A program made the translations under genes and the position numbers. This document shows positions 1-9,085 of a stretch of DNA of 64,000 bases, in pieces; position 1 is the first letter of the stretch, and the number at the start of each line of letters is the position of its first letter. Under the pieces are notes generated by a model that did not search any database, had not been told where the DNA came from, and worked only from the letters and a program-made list of their open reading frames with translations. Where the stretch lies: positions 248,001-312,000 of the forward strand of contig NZ_BIML01000004.1 of the NCBI RefSeq assembly GCF_004001065.1, read 5' to 3'. The stretch comes from Paenibacillus xylaniclasticus (lineage in GTDB: Bacteria; Bacillota; Bacilli; Paenibacillales; Paenibacillaceae).

Positions 1-1
1 A

Positions 2-1249
2 GTGATGCCAGGCGGCTTAGAAGTATTCGTACTGCCGAAGGAAGGGTTCCAGAAGACGTATGCGACCTTCTCCACGAAGTACGGCTCTGTCGATATCCGC
101 TTTGGCGTCGAAGGGACTCCACTCATTCGCGTACCTGATGGTATTGCCCATTTCTTGGAGCACAAAATGTTTGAAGAACCGACAGGCGATATCTTCGCTA
201 CGTTCTCAAAGCAAGGGGCATCCGCTAACGCTTATACGAGCTTTGACCGCACCGTATATTTGTTTTCAGCTACAGAACAGATTCCAGCTAATTTGGAGAC
301 GCTGCTCAATTTCGTTCAGAACCCGTATTTCACGGATGAGAACGTGGAGAAAGAGAAGGGGATAATCGAGCAAGAAATTCAAATGTATCAAGACAATCCG
401 GATTGGCGCGTATATTTCGGCTTGTTCGATGCAATGTATCACGCACACCCGATCCATATTGATATTGCAGGAACGGTTGAGTCGATCTACAAGATCGACA
501 AAGAAACGTTATACCGCTGTTATGAAACGTTCTATCATCCGACGAATATGATTCTATTCGTGGTCGGAGGCGTCAATGCGAAGGAAGTGCTGGAGCTTGT
601 ACGTCAGAACCAGGCGCGCAAGTCGTTCCCTCAACAAGGGAGGATTATTCGTTCGTTCGACCCTGAACCGGCTTCTGTGAAAGAGACAAGAAGAGTCATT
701 AACTTGCCGGTCTCCCTGCCGAAATGTATGTTCGGCTTTAAGGAGACGAAGGTCGGGTTTACAGGAAAGGTTCTGCAAAAGCGAGAGGCCGTTACTCGTA
801 TTATGCTCGATGCGGTGCTCGGAGCCAGCTCTCCGATCTATCAAGCTTTGTATGACGATGGATTGATTTCGGATTCATTCTCGCATGAATACAACGCTTC
901 TCCTGAATACTCGTTCTCTGTTATTGGAGGCGAGACCAAGGACCCGGATGCGCTTCTTCAGAAAGTGCGCGAAGCAATCGACAAGCTGCTCGCTTCCGGC
1001 ATATCAGAGGCTGCATTCGAACGTGCACGCCGTAAGAAAATTGGTGGTTACTTACGTATGCTTAATTCCCCTGAAGCAATAGCTGGAGAATTTACTCGTT
1101 ACCGGTTTCGCGGCGGAGACCTGTTCTCTCAGCTGCAGCATTATGAACAGGTCACGCTTGCTGAAGTTAATGATCGTCTTCGGGAGCATTTTGACTGGAA
1201 CCAGCTGGCTGTGTCTATCGTTGAATCGAAGGAGCAGCAATCCAGTTGA
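2..1249 (+). CDS. ymfH: M16-family zinc peptidase YmfH, 5' end cut by window edge
   Basis: Member of the M16 (pitrilysin/insulinase) metallopeptidase family, orthologous by sequence and context to B. subtilis YmfH, which sits in a conserved cluster with a second M16 protein. The inverted zinc motif HFLEH is at about residues 50-54 of the visible part, with downstream glutamates (about 123-125) as third-ligand candidates, so this copy looks catalytically competent. The readable frame starts at the window edge; the family normally has some 15-20 more N-terminal residues, so the first GTG/ATG here is not the true start. It overlaps the next gene by 4 bases, indicating coupled translation. Substrate unknown. 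Confidence 0.9.
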   Translation: MMPGGLEVFVLPKEGFQKTYATFSTKYGSVDIRFGVEGTPLIRVPDGIAHFLEHKMFEEPTGDIFATFSKQGASANAYTSFDRTVYLFSATEQIPANLETLLNFVQNPYFTDENVEKEKGIIEQEIQMYQDNPDWRVYFGLFDAMYHAHPIHIDIAGTVESIYKIDKETLYRCYETFYHPTNMILFVVGGVNAKEVLELVRQNQARKSFPQQGRIIRSFDPEPASVKETRRVINLPVSLPKCMFGFKETKVGFTGKVLQKREAVTRIMLDAVLGASSPIYQALYDDGLISDSFSHEYNASPEYSFSVIGGETKDPDALLQKVREAIDKLLASGISEAAFERARRKKIGGYLRMLNSPEAIAGEFTRYRFRGGDLFSQLQHYEQVTLAEVNDRLREHFDWNQLAVSIVESKEQQSS

Positions 1250-1995
1250 GCAAGCCGCTTCATGAGATGACGGTGCTCATCACAGGGGGAAGCCGTGGAA
1301 TAGGCGCTGCGATCGCGCAGCGCTTCGCCGCGGAGAGGATGAACATTGTGATCCATTATTTGCAATCCCATGAATCCGCGAACGAGACGGCGCGCCGCTG
1401 TATGAGGCTCGGCTCGAACGTGATGACCGTATCGGCAGATTTGCGCTCGAAGGAGCAGCTTATGCGTATGAAGGACAAGCTGGCAGACCACGGCATGATT
1501 CCGGATATTCTCGTCAATAATGCGGGAATCGCCCATTATGGTATGCTGTCGGATGTCACGGAGCAGGAATGGGACGACGTTATGAATGTCAACCTGAAAG
1601 GAATGTTTCTAACAACACAGTTGTTCATGGGAGACATGATTCGACAGCGGTTCGGGAGGATCATTAACGTTTCTTCCGTATGGGGAATGTCGGGCGCTTC
1701 ATGCGAGGTGTTGTACTCCACAACCAAAGGAGGCATGAACGCTTTTACCAAAGCGCTTGCTAAAGAGCTGGCTCCATCCGGCGTAACGGTAAATGCTGTT
1801 GCACCGGGAGCTGTCGATACCGTAATGCTGGATAAGCTAGACGAAGATGAGAAGCAGGCACTGGAACAGGAAATTCCGATAGGAAGATTCGCTCAGCCTA
1901 ATGAAATCGCCTCGCTCGTCTATTTCTTATCCTTACCGGAATCGGCATATATCACCGGACAGATCATCAGCCCTAACGGCGGATGGATGACTTAA
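1246..1995 (+). CDS. ymfI: SDR family oxidoreductase (YmfI-like)
   Basis: Short-chain dehydrogenase/reductase of classical length (249 aa) resembling FabG. It has the dinucleotide-binding TGGSRGIG at 13-20, NNAG at 91-94, and the catalytic set Ser (about 143), Tyr157 and Lys161 in YSTTK. The start is a TTG overlapping the stop of ymfH. The position directly after ymfH matches ymfI of Bacillus. The substrate is unknown; a beta-ketoacyl-ACP reductase-like reaction is possible from similarity but not shown by the context, because no other fatty acid genes are near. Confidence 0.88.
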   Translation: MSKPLHEMTVLITGGSRGIGAAIAQRFAAERMNIVIHYLQSHESANETARRCMRLGSNVMTVSADLRSKEQLMRMKDKLADHGMIPDILVNNAGIAHYGMLSDVTEQEWDDVMNVNLKGMFLTTQLFMGDMIRQRFGRIINVSSVWGMSGASCEVLYSTTKGGMNAFTKALAKELAPSGVTVNAVAPGAVDTVMLDKLDEDEKQALEQEIPIGRFAQPNEIASLVYFLSLPESAYITGQIISPNGGWMT

Positions 1996-2135
1996 GTGAA
2001 TCGATTCGCGGCGCAACTGGTTCAAAACTTTACAAATCGTTTAATCGTCGTATAGAAGGGCGAATACTTACGCACACTACAAATGTTGTTCACGAACACC
2101 AAAGGTGATTCAACAATTGAAGGAGGCGTACAACC

Positions 2136-2384
2136 GTGTCAACCGTCCTTTCTAATTTCGAATCGTGGAAACAGTTTCTAGCCGCTCGTTTGGAACAAGG
2201 TAAGAAAATGGGACTTTCGGAGGATACGATTGCGAATCTCGCTTATGAGATTGGTTCTTTCCTTGATGAACGCGTCGATCCGAAGAATGAGGAGCAGCGA
2301 GTCCTGAAAGACTTATGGGACGCAGGCGACGAGAATGAACGCAAAACGCTTGCACGAATTATGTGTAAGCTCGTAGACAAGTAA
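2136..2384 (+). CDS. ymfJ: DUF3243 family protein (YmfJ-like)
   Basis: Small acidic protein of 82 aa matching the DUF3243 family (B. subtilis YmfJ) in length and in motifs such as SFLDERVDPKN and EQRVLKDLWDAGDE. It starts with GTG behind a strong AAGGAGG site. No membrane segment or signal peptide is visible. Function is unknown in the family. It is followed by an intrinsic terminator and lies in the conserved ymf block. Confidence 0.85.
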   Translation: MSTVLSNFESWKQFLAARLEQGKKMGLSEDTIANLAYEIGSFLDERVDPKNEEQRVLKDLWDAGDENERKTLARIMCKLVDK

Positions 2385-2390
2385 ACGCAA

Positions 2391-2422
2391 GCCAGAGAGG
2401 CTCCCTTCACGGGGGCTTTTCT
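2391..2422 (+). terminator. Intrinsic terminator after ymfJ
   Basis: Hairpin AGGCTCCC / GGGGGCTT (8 pairs, two G-U) around a TTCAC loop followed by TTTCT, directly after the ymfJ stop codon. Confidence 0.65.
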
Positions 2423-2569
2423 GCGAATCGTTTTTTGGTTCCGTTTTCGGTGACGATCGCTTGCACTTCCTGATTTATTCTTTTCAATATTACGATAGTA
2501 TACTTGCAGGAAAGTGGCGAAAATTGTAGAATTAAAATTTGTAGTACGAAAGGCATAGGGGACGGTGGA

Positions 2570-3337
2570 ATGATGGAAAAGCGGCAGTGGTATTTGGAGT
2601 ACAAGATACATAAGAATCGTCCCGGTTTGCTTGGTAACATTGCTTCTCTACTCGGGATGATGAGCGTTAACATTTTAACGATTAACGGTGTTGAGGATCG
2701 GACTCGCGGTATGCTTTTGGAGACAGATGACGATGGAAAGATCGATCTTCTCGGTAAAATGCTGGCGAAGATGGACTATATTACGGTCAATAAACTACGC
2801 CCTCCGACACTTCTCGACATCATCGCAGTGCGGCATGGACGGTTCATCGAACGAGATTCGGACGATAAGAAGACGTTTCGGTTTACGCGTGACGAGCTTG
2901 GAGTACTTGTTGATTTTCTTGGGGAAATTTTTAAACGGGAAGGTAATCAAGTCATTGGGCTTCGCGGGATGCCTCGCGTAGGCAAGACGGAATCCATTAT
3001 TGCGGGCAGCGTATGCTCGAACAAGCGCTGGACATTCGTATCCTCCACGCTGTTAAGACAGACGGTGCGCAGTCAACTATCTGAAGAAGAGATGAATCCG
3101 AATAGTATATTCATCATTGATGGTATCGTCAGCACAATGCGCTCCAATGAGAAGCATTATGCCCTGATTCAAGAGCTGATGGCCATGCCGTCAACGAAGA
3201 TTATTGAGCACCCGGATATCTTTGTTCAAGAATCCCATTTTGATTACAGCACTTTTGATACAATTATCGAATTGCGTAATACGCCGGATGAAGAGATATC
3301 GTATGAGGCGATCACGAACAGCATACATGATTTTTAG
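2570..3337 (+). CDS. ymfK: DUF3388 / YmfK family protein with P-loop
   Basis: Protein of 255 aa of the YmfK (DUF3388) family. The N-terminal about 75 residues look like an ACT-type regulatory fold (RPGLLGNIASLLG, then NILTINGVED). The C-terminal part has a Walker-A-like GMPRVGKT at 133-140 and a hydrophobic strand ending in Asp (SIFIIDG), suggesting nucleotide binding. The start is the ATG at 2570 or the adjacent one at 2573, after a purine-rich GGGGACGG; upstream codons in the same frame run into non-coding sequence. Role unknown; a regulatory ATPase is an inference from the two domains. Confidence 0.82.
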   Translation: MMEKRQWYLEYKIHKNRPGLLGNIASLLGMMSVNILTINGVEDRTRGMLLETDDDGKIDLLGKMLAKMDYITVNKLRPPTLLDIIAVRHGRFIERDSDDKKTFRFTRDELGVLVDFLGEIFKREGNQVIGLRGMPRVGKTESIIAGSVCSNKRWTFVSSTLLRQTVRSQLSEEEMNPNSIFIIDGIVSTMRSNEKHYALIQELMAMPSTKIIEHPDIFVQESHFDYSTFDTIIELRNTPDEEISYEAITNSIHDF

Positions 3338-3400
3338 GATTATAGATACTAAGCAAAGGTCGGGCAGATGAATAAAAGATGAACATCAGGAGGTGAAGGT

Positions 3401-4354
3401 ATGTCTGAATTGGGTGAATTGCTTAAGAAGGCTAGGGAACAACGCGGACTTTCGCTCGATGATATACAGGAAGCAACGAAAATTCGCAAACGGTATTTGG
3501 AAGCGATTGAGTCAGGTGATTATAAAGTGCTCCCGGGCACCTTTTATGTTCGTGCGTTTGTGAAGACATACGCCGAAGAGGTCGGTCTTGATCCTGATGA
3601 CGTGCTTCGACTGTATAAACACGAGATACCTGAAGCTGCGCCTGAGTCTGTAGTTGAACCGATTGTCAGACAGCCGCGGAAGGCGTCGCAAACATCTTCG
3701 GACCGCTGGAGCAAATTCGGATTTACAGGCATCATGCTGTCATTCATTGTCGTCATTGCGGCTGTCGTATGGATATATGCGATCAAGAACAACGATGGCG
3801 ATGACGTATCGAAGGCAGATGATCAGACCAAAATTACCGATTCGACAGAGCTTCCTAAAGAACCGGAGCAGCAGCCATCCGCTCCAGATACGACGACTCC
3901 AGACAATAATACGCCTACGAACGATCAAGTAATCGACACAACCCCTCCGCAGCAGACGACGGTTACGCTGTCGCATAAGTCTGGCCGAGTTGACCATTAT
4001 GATGTTGGACCTGCTGGAGCACATACGTTGAAAATTTCGATCAAAGGCGGCACGAACTGGCTGGAGGTTCGCGAGAACAGTAATCAAGGCAATAAGCTGT
4101 TTTATAAAAATGCGACGGATGGCACAGAACAAACGTACACGCTTGATAAACCGCTATACGTGAATGTCGGCCGTGCCGATCTGGTTGAAATTACTATCGA
4201 CGGTGTTTTGGTGGAAGATGGTAACCGTACGAGCACGAAGAAGATGCAGTTTAATCCAGTAACAGCTGAAGCGGGAACGACGGGCAATGCCAGCGGTACT
4301 GAAGGTGGCAATACAGGAACGGTTAACAGCAATGAAGGACTTTCTACTAATTAA
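3401..4354 (+). CDS. rodZ: RodZ-type cytoskeletal HTH membrane protein
   Basis: RodZ/YmfM family (317 aa), which links the MreB cytoskeleton to the elongation machinery in rods. Cytoplasmic helix-turn-helix domain at 1-75 (LLKKAREQRGLSLDDIQEATKI), one membrane segment at about 108-128, a Pro/Thr/Asp-rich linker, and an extracellular DUF4115 domain at about 190-285, then a Gly/Thr/Asn-rich tail. Start chosen at the ATG behind AGGAGGTGAAGGT. Topology is N-in, C-out. Position after ymfK and before pgsA is the usual one in Bacillales. Confidence 0.92.
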   Translation: MSELGELLKKAREQRGLSLDDIQEATKIRKRYLEAIESGDYKVLPGTFYVRAFVKTYAEEVGLDPDDVLRLYKHEIPEAAPESVVEPIVRQPRKASQTSSDRWSKFGFTGIMLSFIVVIAAVVWIYAIKNNDGDDVSKADDQTKITDSTELPKEPEQQPSAPDTTTPDNNTPTNDQVIDTTPPQQTTVTLSHKSGRVDHYDVGPAGAHTLKISIKGGTNWLEVRENSNQGNKLFYKNATDGTEQTYTLDKPLYVNVGRADLVEITIDGVLVEDGNRTSTKKMQFNPVTAEAGTTGNASGTEGGNTGTVNSNEGLSTN

Positions 4355-4369
4355 CATAGCACAACCGAC

Positions 4370-4406
4370 AAGGCGTACGCCCGCGAAGGAGCGCACGCCT
4401 TTTCTT
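4370..4406 (+). terminator. Terminator after rodZ
   Basis: Stem AAGGCGT (4370-4376) / ACGCCTT (4395-4401) followed by TTTCTTT. Confidence 0.75.
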
Positions 4407-4502
4407 TGCCGTACGTTTCAGTTATAATACGGCACAAGAAATAGTGTAGGTCTTACAAACGTATGAAGCTAATGTTAAACGTTATAAGGAGCGATGACGG
4501 AC

Positions 4503-4994
4503 ATGAGTAATGAGAATGCATTTGATATTGTCTCGAAAGTAGACATGCAGGAGTTGAATAATGCCATTACGCAAGCCGAGAAGGAGCTTGCTACTCGTTT
4601 CGACTTTAGGGGCAGCAAGAGCAGCATTGCACTCGAGAAAGAGGAATTGGTCGTTGCTTCTGACGACGATTTTAAGCTGCAAGCGTTGATTGATATTTTG
4701 CTTGCGAAGATGGTTAAACGCGGTGTGCCGATCAAGAACCTGGAATACGGCAAGATCGAGCCTGCAGCCGGATCGACGGTTAGACAACGAATTAAGCTTA
4801 AGACCGGGATTGACCAAGACGTTGCGAAAAAAATTAACATTCTTATTCGCGATTCCAAGCTGAAAGTTAAAAGCCAAATTCAAGGTGATCAAATTCGTGT
4901 AACCGGCAAGAGCAAGGATGATCTTCAAGCGGTGATCGCGATGCTTCGCGGTGCGGACCTGCCTTTAGAGCTTCAATTTACAAACTTTCGTTAA
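4503..4994 (+). CDS. yajQ: YajQ family nucleotide-binding protein
   Basis: YajQ/UPF0234 family, 163 aa, two ferredoxin-like domains; Xanthomonas and Pseudomonas members bind cyclic di-GMP, others bind RNA or nucleotides. Family signatures seen include SFDIVSKVD-like FDIVSKVD at the N-terminus, [20 protein letters not shown] and [13 protein letters not shown]. The ATG at 4503 is preferred over 4494 because AAGGAG (4486-4491) is only 2 bases from the latter and because family members begin MSK/MSN just before FDIVSKVD. It is transcribed apart from rodZ, judging by the terminator between them. Not usually found in this cluster in B. subtilis. Confidence 0.93.
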   Translation: MSNENAFDIVSKVDMQELNNAITQAEKELATRFDFRGSKSSIALEKEELVVASDDDFKLQALIDILLAKMVKRGVPIKNLEYGKIEPAAGSTVRQRIKLKTGIDQDVAKKINILIRDSKLKVKSQIQGDQIRVTGKSKDDLQAVIAMLRGADLPLELQFTNFR

Positions 4995-5108
4995 TGGGAT
5001 GAGCGCAAGAGTTGAGTTTGATGGCGTGATCGTCTGATTTTGACACGTCATAGGGTATGTATTATACTTTATTCGATAGCTTGTCGCAGTCAGATTTGGG
5101 GGATAGTC

Positions 5109-5684
5109 ATGAATTTAGCGAACCGAATTACGTTGGCGCGTATATTTCTCGTGCCAATCATTATGTTTTTTCTGCTGGTGAATATGGATGTAAAGCCAAT
5201 CCGCTTTGAAGATTTTTCGATTACATATAACCAAATCGTGGCTGTATTAATATTTATTATCGCTGCCAGTACCGATGGGTTGGACGGTTATATTGCTCGC
5301 AAGAACAAGATTGTAACCAATCTAGGAAAGCTGCTCGATCCGCTTGCCGATAAGGTGCTTGTAGCCGCTGTGCTAATTTCACTTGTGGAGATGGACAAGC
5401 TGGATGCGTGGATTGCAGTTGTCATCATTTGCCGCGAGTTTGCGGTAACAGGCCTTCGTCAAATCGCTTTGCTTGAGAATCAAGTTATTGCGGCGAGTAA
5501 ATGGGGCAAGTGGAAGACAGCTGTTCAGATTACGATGATCATCGCTTTGCTGCTCAACAATTTCCCATTCACATTCATTGATGTGCGGTTCGATCTGATT
5601 GTCAGCTGGGCTGCGGCTGTTATTACCGTGTATTCCGGCATTGACTACTTCATTAAGAACAAGAATCTGATACCGATTGCTTAA
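5109..5684 (+). CDS. pgsA: CDP-diacylglycerol--glycerol-3-phosphate 3-phosphatidyltransferase
   Basis: Makes phosphatidylglycerophosphate from CDP-diacylglycerol and glycerol-3-phosphate, the committed step to phosphatidylglycerol. 191 aa, multi-pass membrane protein. The CDP-alcohol phosphotransferase motif DGxxAR(x8)GxxxDxxxD is intact: D59, G60, A63, R64, G73, D77, D81. The ATG at 5109 follows GGGGGAT and gives the family N-terminus (NLANRITLARI); the 23 upstream in-frame residues have no support. Followed by a perfect hairpin terminator. Confidence 0.95.
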   Translation: MNLANRITLARIFLVPIIMFFLLVNMDVKPIRFEDFSITYNQIVAVLIFIIAASTDGLDGYIARKNKIVTNLGKLLDPLADKVLVAAVLISLVEMDKLDAWIAVVIICREFAVTGLRQIALLENQVIAASKWGKWKTAVQITMIIALLLNNFPFTFIDVRFDLIVSWAAAVITVYSGIDYFIKNKNLIPIA

Positions 5685-5691
5685 ATAATGC

Positions 5692-5724
5692 GGACATCTT
5701 CCTATTGGAAGATGTCCTTCCTTT
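5692..5724 (+). terminator. Terminator after pgsA
   Basis: Perfect 11-bp stem GGACATCTTCC / GGAAGATGTCC with TATT loop, then TTCCTTT. Confidence 0.8.
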
Positions 5725-5765
5725 ACTATGCAGCTTTACATGGAGTACGTGAAAGGGGCAACCGA

Positions 5766-7034
5766 ATGAAAGCAGAATTGATTGCGGTCGGAACCGAACT
5801 GCTGCTTGGACAAATCGTCAACACGAACGCGCAATATTTATCCCGCCGCTTGGCGGACCTTGGGATTGATGTTTATTATCAGACCGTTGTTGGTGATAAC
5901 CCGCACCGTATTCGCAGCGCCATCGAAACTGCGCGAAGCCGTGCTGATCTGCTCGTGTTTACGGGAGGTCTAGGACCGACACAGGATGATTTGACCAAGG
6001 ATGTGCTGGCCAATTACTTGGGGCTGGAGCTAACTTATGACGAGCCTTCGATGGCGAAGATCGTGGCATTCTTCGATTCACGCGGCGTTCATATGGTCGA
6101 AAGCAACAAAAGGCAAGCGACGACCATTACTGGTGCGCAAGCTTTATTTAACGATGCAGGACTGGCGGTCGGCAATGCAATTAGCGTGGACGGAACACGG
6201 TATATTTTGCTTCCGGGTCCACCACGCGAGATGAAGCCGATGTTTGAAGGTCCGGCGCTTACGTGGCTTTTGAATGAGCTGGGAGAGTCTATACCTCTAT
6301 ATTCGCGACTATTGAAATTCGCAGGGATTGGCGAGTCAACGCTGGAGGACAAGCTGCTTGACCTTATTGACGGACAGACGGACCCGACAATCGCTCCTTA
6401 CGCGAAGGAAGGTGAAGTGGCGATACGCTTGTCAACTAAAGCATCTAACGGATTAGAAGCGCAGGCTAAGTTAGATGCAGCCGTTGCAGAGATTCGGCAG
6501 CGTGTAGGGGAGTATTTGTATGCTCAAGAGGATATTCCGCTCGAAGAAGCGGTTGTTCGCCTACTACGCTCCTCTGGCCGCACTGTCGCATCCGCTGAAA
6601 GCTGCAGCGGCGGATTGTTCGCGCAACTCATTACGAATATTCCGGGAAGCAGTGGTGAATACGCGGGTGGAGTCGTCACCTATACGAATGCAATGAAGCA
6701 TCGGCTGCTTGGCATTCCGATGGCACAGCTCGAAGGGCAGGGGGCGCCTGGTGCGATTAGCGAATCGACCGCAGCGCTAATGGCGGAGCGGATAAGAGAG
6801 CTTGCGGACGCGGATTACGGCGTTTCGATAACGGGAGTTGCCGGACCTGCTGAATCAGAGGGTAAGCCGGTCGGGCTTGTCTATTACGCGATTGCGGAGC
6901 GCGGCAAATCAGCAGAGGTGCATACGATGCATTTAAGCGGTTCAAGAGAGATTATTCGGATACGCGCCGTAAAGTCGGCGCTGTATCGGTTGTGGCGTTT
7001 GCTTCGTAGTGTTGATCAATCTAGACAAGTATGA
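5766..7034 (+). CDS. cinA: CinA family competence/damage-inducible protein
   Basis: CinA, 422 aa, close to the usual Bacillus length (416). N-terminal MoCF/MoaB-like domain (AVGTELLLGQIVNTNAQYLS; TGGLGPTQDD), reported as ADP-ribose pyrophosphatase (COG1058) in the family, and C-terminal NMN amidohydrolase-type domain (SAESCSGGLFAQLIT; GVAGP) that returns NMN to NAD synthesis. The ATG at 5766 has GAAAGGGG upstream and begins the conserved MKAELIAVGTE; the ORF extends further up through the pgsA terminator, which argues against earlier starts. Cotranscription with recA is blocked by a strong terminator. Confidence 0.94.
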   Translation: MKAELIAVGTELLLGQIVNTNAQYLSRRLADLGIDVYYQTVVGDNPHRIRSAIETARSRADLLVFTGGLGPTQDDLTKDVLANYLGLELTYDEPSMAKIVAFFDSRGVHMVESNKRQATTITGAQALFNDAGLAVGNAISVDGTRYILLPGPPREMKPMFEGPALTWLLNELGESIPLYSRLLKFAGIGESTLEDKLLDLIDGQTDPTIAPYAKEGEVAIRLSTKASNGLEAQAKLDAAVAEIRQRVGEYLYAQEDIPLEEAVVRLLRSSGRTVASAESCSGGLFAQLITNIPGSSGEYAGGVVTYTNAMKHRLLGIPMAQLEGQGAPGAISESTAALMAERIRELADADYGVSITGVAGPAESEGKPVGLVYYAIAERGKSAEVHTMHLSGSREIIRIRAVKSALYRLWRLLRSVDQSRQV

Positions 7035-7069
7035 TACAAGCATGATATAGTAGAAGAAGTTGACGGAAG

Positions 7070-7107
7070 AACCGTGGCGAATGGATCATTTGCTGCGGTT
7101 TTTTTAT
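7070..7107 (+). terminator. Strong terminator between cinA and recA
   Basis: 14-bp stem (7070-7083 with 7087-7100, three G-U pairs) around a GAT loop, followed by a T run. Confidence 0.85.
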
Positions 7108-7146
7108 TTTCTGAATGACTGTCTGCTGGGCTTGGAAATAAAAAAG

Positions 7147-7160
7147 CGAATGTATGTTCG
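7147..7160 (+). promoter_or_regulatory. LexA (SOS) box upstream of recA
   Basis: CGAATGTATGTTCG matches the Bacillus-type LexA consensus CGAACrnryGTTyG with one half-site change (C to T at base 5). It sits 9 bases upstream of the recA -35 element. Confidence 0.8.
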
Positions 7161-7169
7161 AAAAAATGC

Positions 7170-7198
7170 TTGGCAACCGATTCGAAATAAGCTATTAT
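7170..7198 (+). promoter_or_regulatory. Sigma-A promoter of recA
   Basis: -35 TTGGCA (7170-7175), 17-base spacer, -10 TATTAT (7193-7198). Next gene start is recA at 7231. Confidence 0.75.
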
Positions 7199-7230
7199 AA
7201 ATCTATAAATAGTAAAGGGATGTGAGTTAG

Positions 7231-8292
7231 TTGTCAGATCGTCGCGCAGCGTTAGAAATGGCACTCCGTCAGATTGAGAAGCAGTTCGGTAAGGGCTCCA
7301 TCATGAAATTAGGCGAATCGACGCATATGCAAGTCGAGGTCGTTTCGAGCGGCGCACTTGCTTTAGATATTGCCCTCGGCATCGGGGGATTTCCTCGTGG
7401 TCGTATTATTGAAGTGTATGGACCGGAGTCTTCCGGTAAGACGACGGTTGCACTCCACGCAATCGCTGAAGTGCAGAAGGTTGGCGGACAGGCAGCTTTC
7501 ATCGATGCGGAGCATGCTCTCGATCCGCTGTATGCGAGCAAGCTTGGCGTCAACATTGATGAATTGCTCCTATCGCAGCCGGATACAGGTGAGCAGGCGC
7601 TTGAGATCGCGGAAGCACTCGTACGGAGCGGTGCGGTTGACATTATCGTTATTGACTCCGTAGCAGCGCTCGTCCCGAAGGCGGAGATCGAAGGTGAGAT
7701 GGGCGATTCGCATGTTGGTCTGCAAGCACGACTCATGTCGCAGGCACTTCGTAAGCTGTCCGGTGCGATTAGTAAGTCGAAGACGATTGCGATCTTCATT
7801 AACCAGCTTCGCGAGAAGGTTGGGATTATGTTCGGTAACCCTGAGACGACGCCGGGCGGCCGCGCATTGAAGTTCTACTCCAGCGTTCGTCTTGACGTTC
7901 GCCGTGTAGAGTCGATTAAGCAAGGCAACGACGTTGTCGGTAACCGCACGCGGGTTAAAGTTGTAAAGAACAAAGTAGCGCCTCCGTTTAAGCAAGCAGA
8001 GATGGACATTATGTACGGCGAAGGCATATCCCGTGAAGGCAGTTTGATCGATATCGGTACTGAGCTTGATATCGTTCAGAAGAGCGGTGCTTGGTTCTCG
8101 TATAACGGCGACCGTCTCGGTCAAGGCCGTGAGAATGCGAAGCAGTTCCTGAAGGACCATCCGGAAGTAGCGGCTGCGATCGATTCGCAAATTCGTCAAG
8201 CGACGCAGCTGTCGGAGACGGTTCTTAAGGCTGCTGCTGAAGCTGCCGAGCGTGAAGAAGAGGAAGAGCCACTTTTTGATGAACTGGTCTAA
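7231..8292 (+). CDS. recA: Recombinase RecA
   Basis: DNA strand exchange ATPase and SOS co-protease, 353 aa. Walker [10 protein letters not shown] at 64-72, Walker [13 protein letters not shown] near 138-149, DNA-binding loop L2 region [10 protein letters not shown], and an acidic C-terminus ([14 protein letters not shown]). Start is TTG at 7231, which gives the usual [22 protein letters not shown] beginning. Own promoter with SOS box just upstream; a hairpin terminator separates it from recX. Confidence 0.98.
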   Translation: MSDRRAALEMALRQIEKQFGKGSIMKLGESTHMQVEVVSSGALALDIALGIGGFPRGRIIEVYGPESSGKTTVALHAIAEVQKVGGQAAFIDAEHALDPLYASKLGVNIDELLLSQPDTGEQALEIAEALVRSGAVDIIVIDSVAALVPKAEIEGEMGDSHVGLQARLMSQALRKLSGAISKSKTIAIFINQLREKVGIMFGNPETTPGGRALKFYSSVRLDVRRVESIKQGNDVVGNRTRVKVVKNKVAPPFKQAEMDIMYGEGISREGSLIDIGTELDIVQKSGAWFSYNGDRLGQGRENAKQFLKDHPEVAAAIDSQIRQATQLSETVLKAAAEAAEREEEEEPLFDELV

Positions 8293-8342
8293 TATAGTTT
8301 GTGTCCATGGGTTAGGAATGATATGGATACGGATATAGATAT

Positions 8343-8367
8343 GGCACCTTGTATAAGGTGCCTTTTC
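8343..8367 (+). terminator. recA-recX intercistronic hairpin
   Basis: Perfect 8-bp stem GGCACCTT / AAGGTGCC, tetraloop GTAT, then TTTTCT. It lies 50 bases after recA and about 25 before recX, so it could limit recX expression to read-through. Confidence 0.8.
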
Positions 8368-8388
8368 TACATTCGCAAGGAGGATGCA

Positions 8389-9066
8389 GTGAACTACACG
8401 ATTACATCCGTCGAACTGGACAGCAAGAACCGGAAACGTTATCTCATCTATGTGGATGGCAGAGTGGAGCCGGCTTTGTCTATCCATGAAGATTTGCTGA
8501 TCCGTTATCGATTGTTCAAAGGTACGGAGCTATCGCCCGAAGCAGTGGCCGATATTATCCGGGATGATAACCGTTATCGTGCTTATGCACTTGCTGTATA
8601 TTATTTAGGTTTTAGTCCAAAGACAAGCAAAGAAATTGAACGTTACTTAACTCGTAAAGAGCTCGAAGAAGAATCGATTGCATATGCAATCGAGCGGCTC
8701 AAGCAGGAGAAGCTTATCGATGATGCGGATTATGCAGACCGATTCGCGAGGAGCCGTGTAAGAGCCGGAGGGAAGGGCAGGCTGCTGATTAAACAGGAGC
8801 TTACGCTGCGAGGAGTGGACCGAAGAACAGCGGATTCCGCAGTCGCAAATATTGATCAAGAAGCAGAGCAGTCGGCCGCCGATCGGATTGCAGAGAAGCG
8901 TTGGCGTTCGATATCAGGTGAGTCTTCCGATAAGTACCGCAAAATAACACAATTTCTGCTTCGGCGCGGATTTCCTGGAGAAGTTGTAAGACGAGCTGTT
9001 AAGCGCGCGATGAAGGCAGCGGAGGCCGAACTCGATGACGATGATTCAGTTTGGCTTGACAATTGA
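8389..9066 (+). CDS. recX: RecA regulatory protein RecX
   Basis: RecX family modulator of RecA filaments, 225 aa, three-helix repeat protein. Typical segments: YALAVYYLGFSPKTSKEIERYL, AIERLKQEKLIDDADYADRFARSRV, GKGRLLIKQELTLRGV, RKITQFLLRRGFPGEVVRRAV. GTG at 8389 is chosen because AAGGAGG lies at 8377-8383; the longer ORF start would run through the recA-recX hairpin. No separate promoter seen, so expression is probably read-through from recA. Confidence 0.92.
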   Translation: MNYTITSVELDSKNRKRYLIYVDGRVEPALSIHEDLLIRYRLFKGTELSPEAVADIIRDDNRYRAYALAVYYLGFSPKTSKEIERYLTRKELEEESIAYAIERLKQEKLIDDADYADRFARSRVRAGGKGRLLIKQELTLRGVDRRTADSAVANIDQEAEQSAADRIAEKRWRSISGESSDKYRKITQFLLRRGFPGEVVRRAVKRAMKAAEAELDDDDSVWLDN

Positions 9067-9085
9067 TTTTGTCAAAAGATAAAAT
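9056..9085 (+). promoter_or_regulatory. Promoter with palindrome upstream of rny
   Basis: -35 TTGACA (9056-9061), 18-base spacer, -10 TAAAAT (9080-9085). The -35 is embedded in a perfect inverted repeat TTGACAA-N6-TTGTCAA (9056-9075). It begins inside the last codons of recX and would give a 5' leader of about 150 bases for rny. Confidence 0.6.

Noticed and set aside
7570-8487. 305-aa open frame on the - strand opposite recA
   Set aside because: Shadow of recA and the recX start; no ribosome site and composition follows the recA codon pattern.
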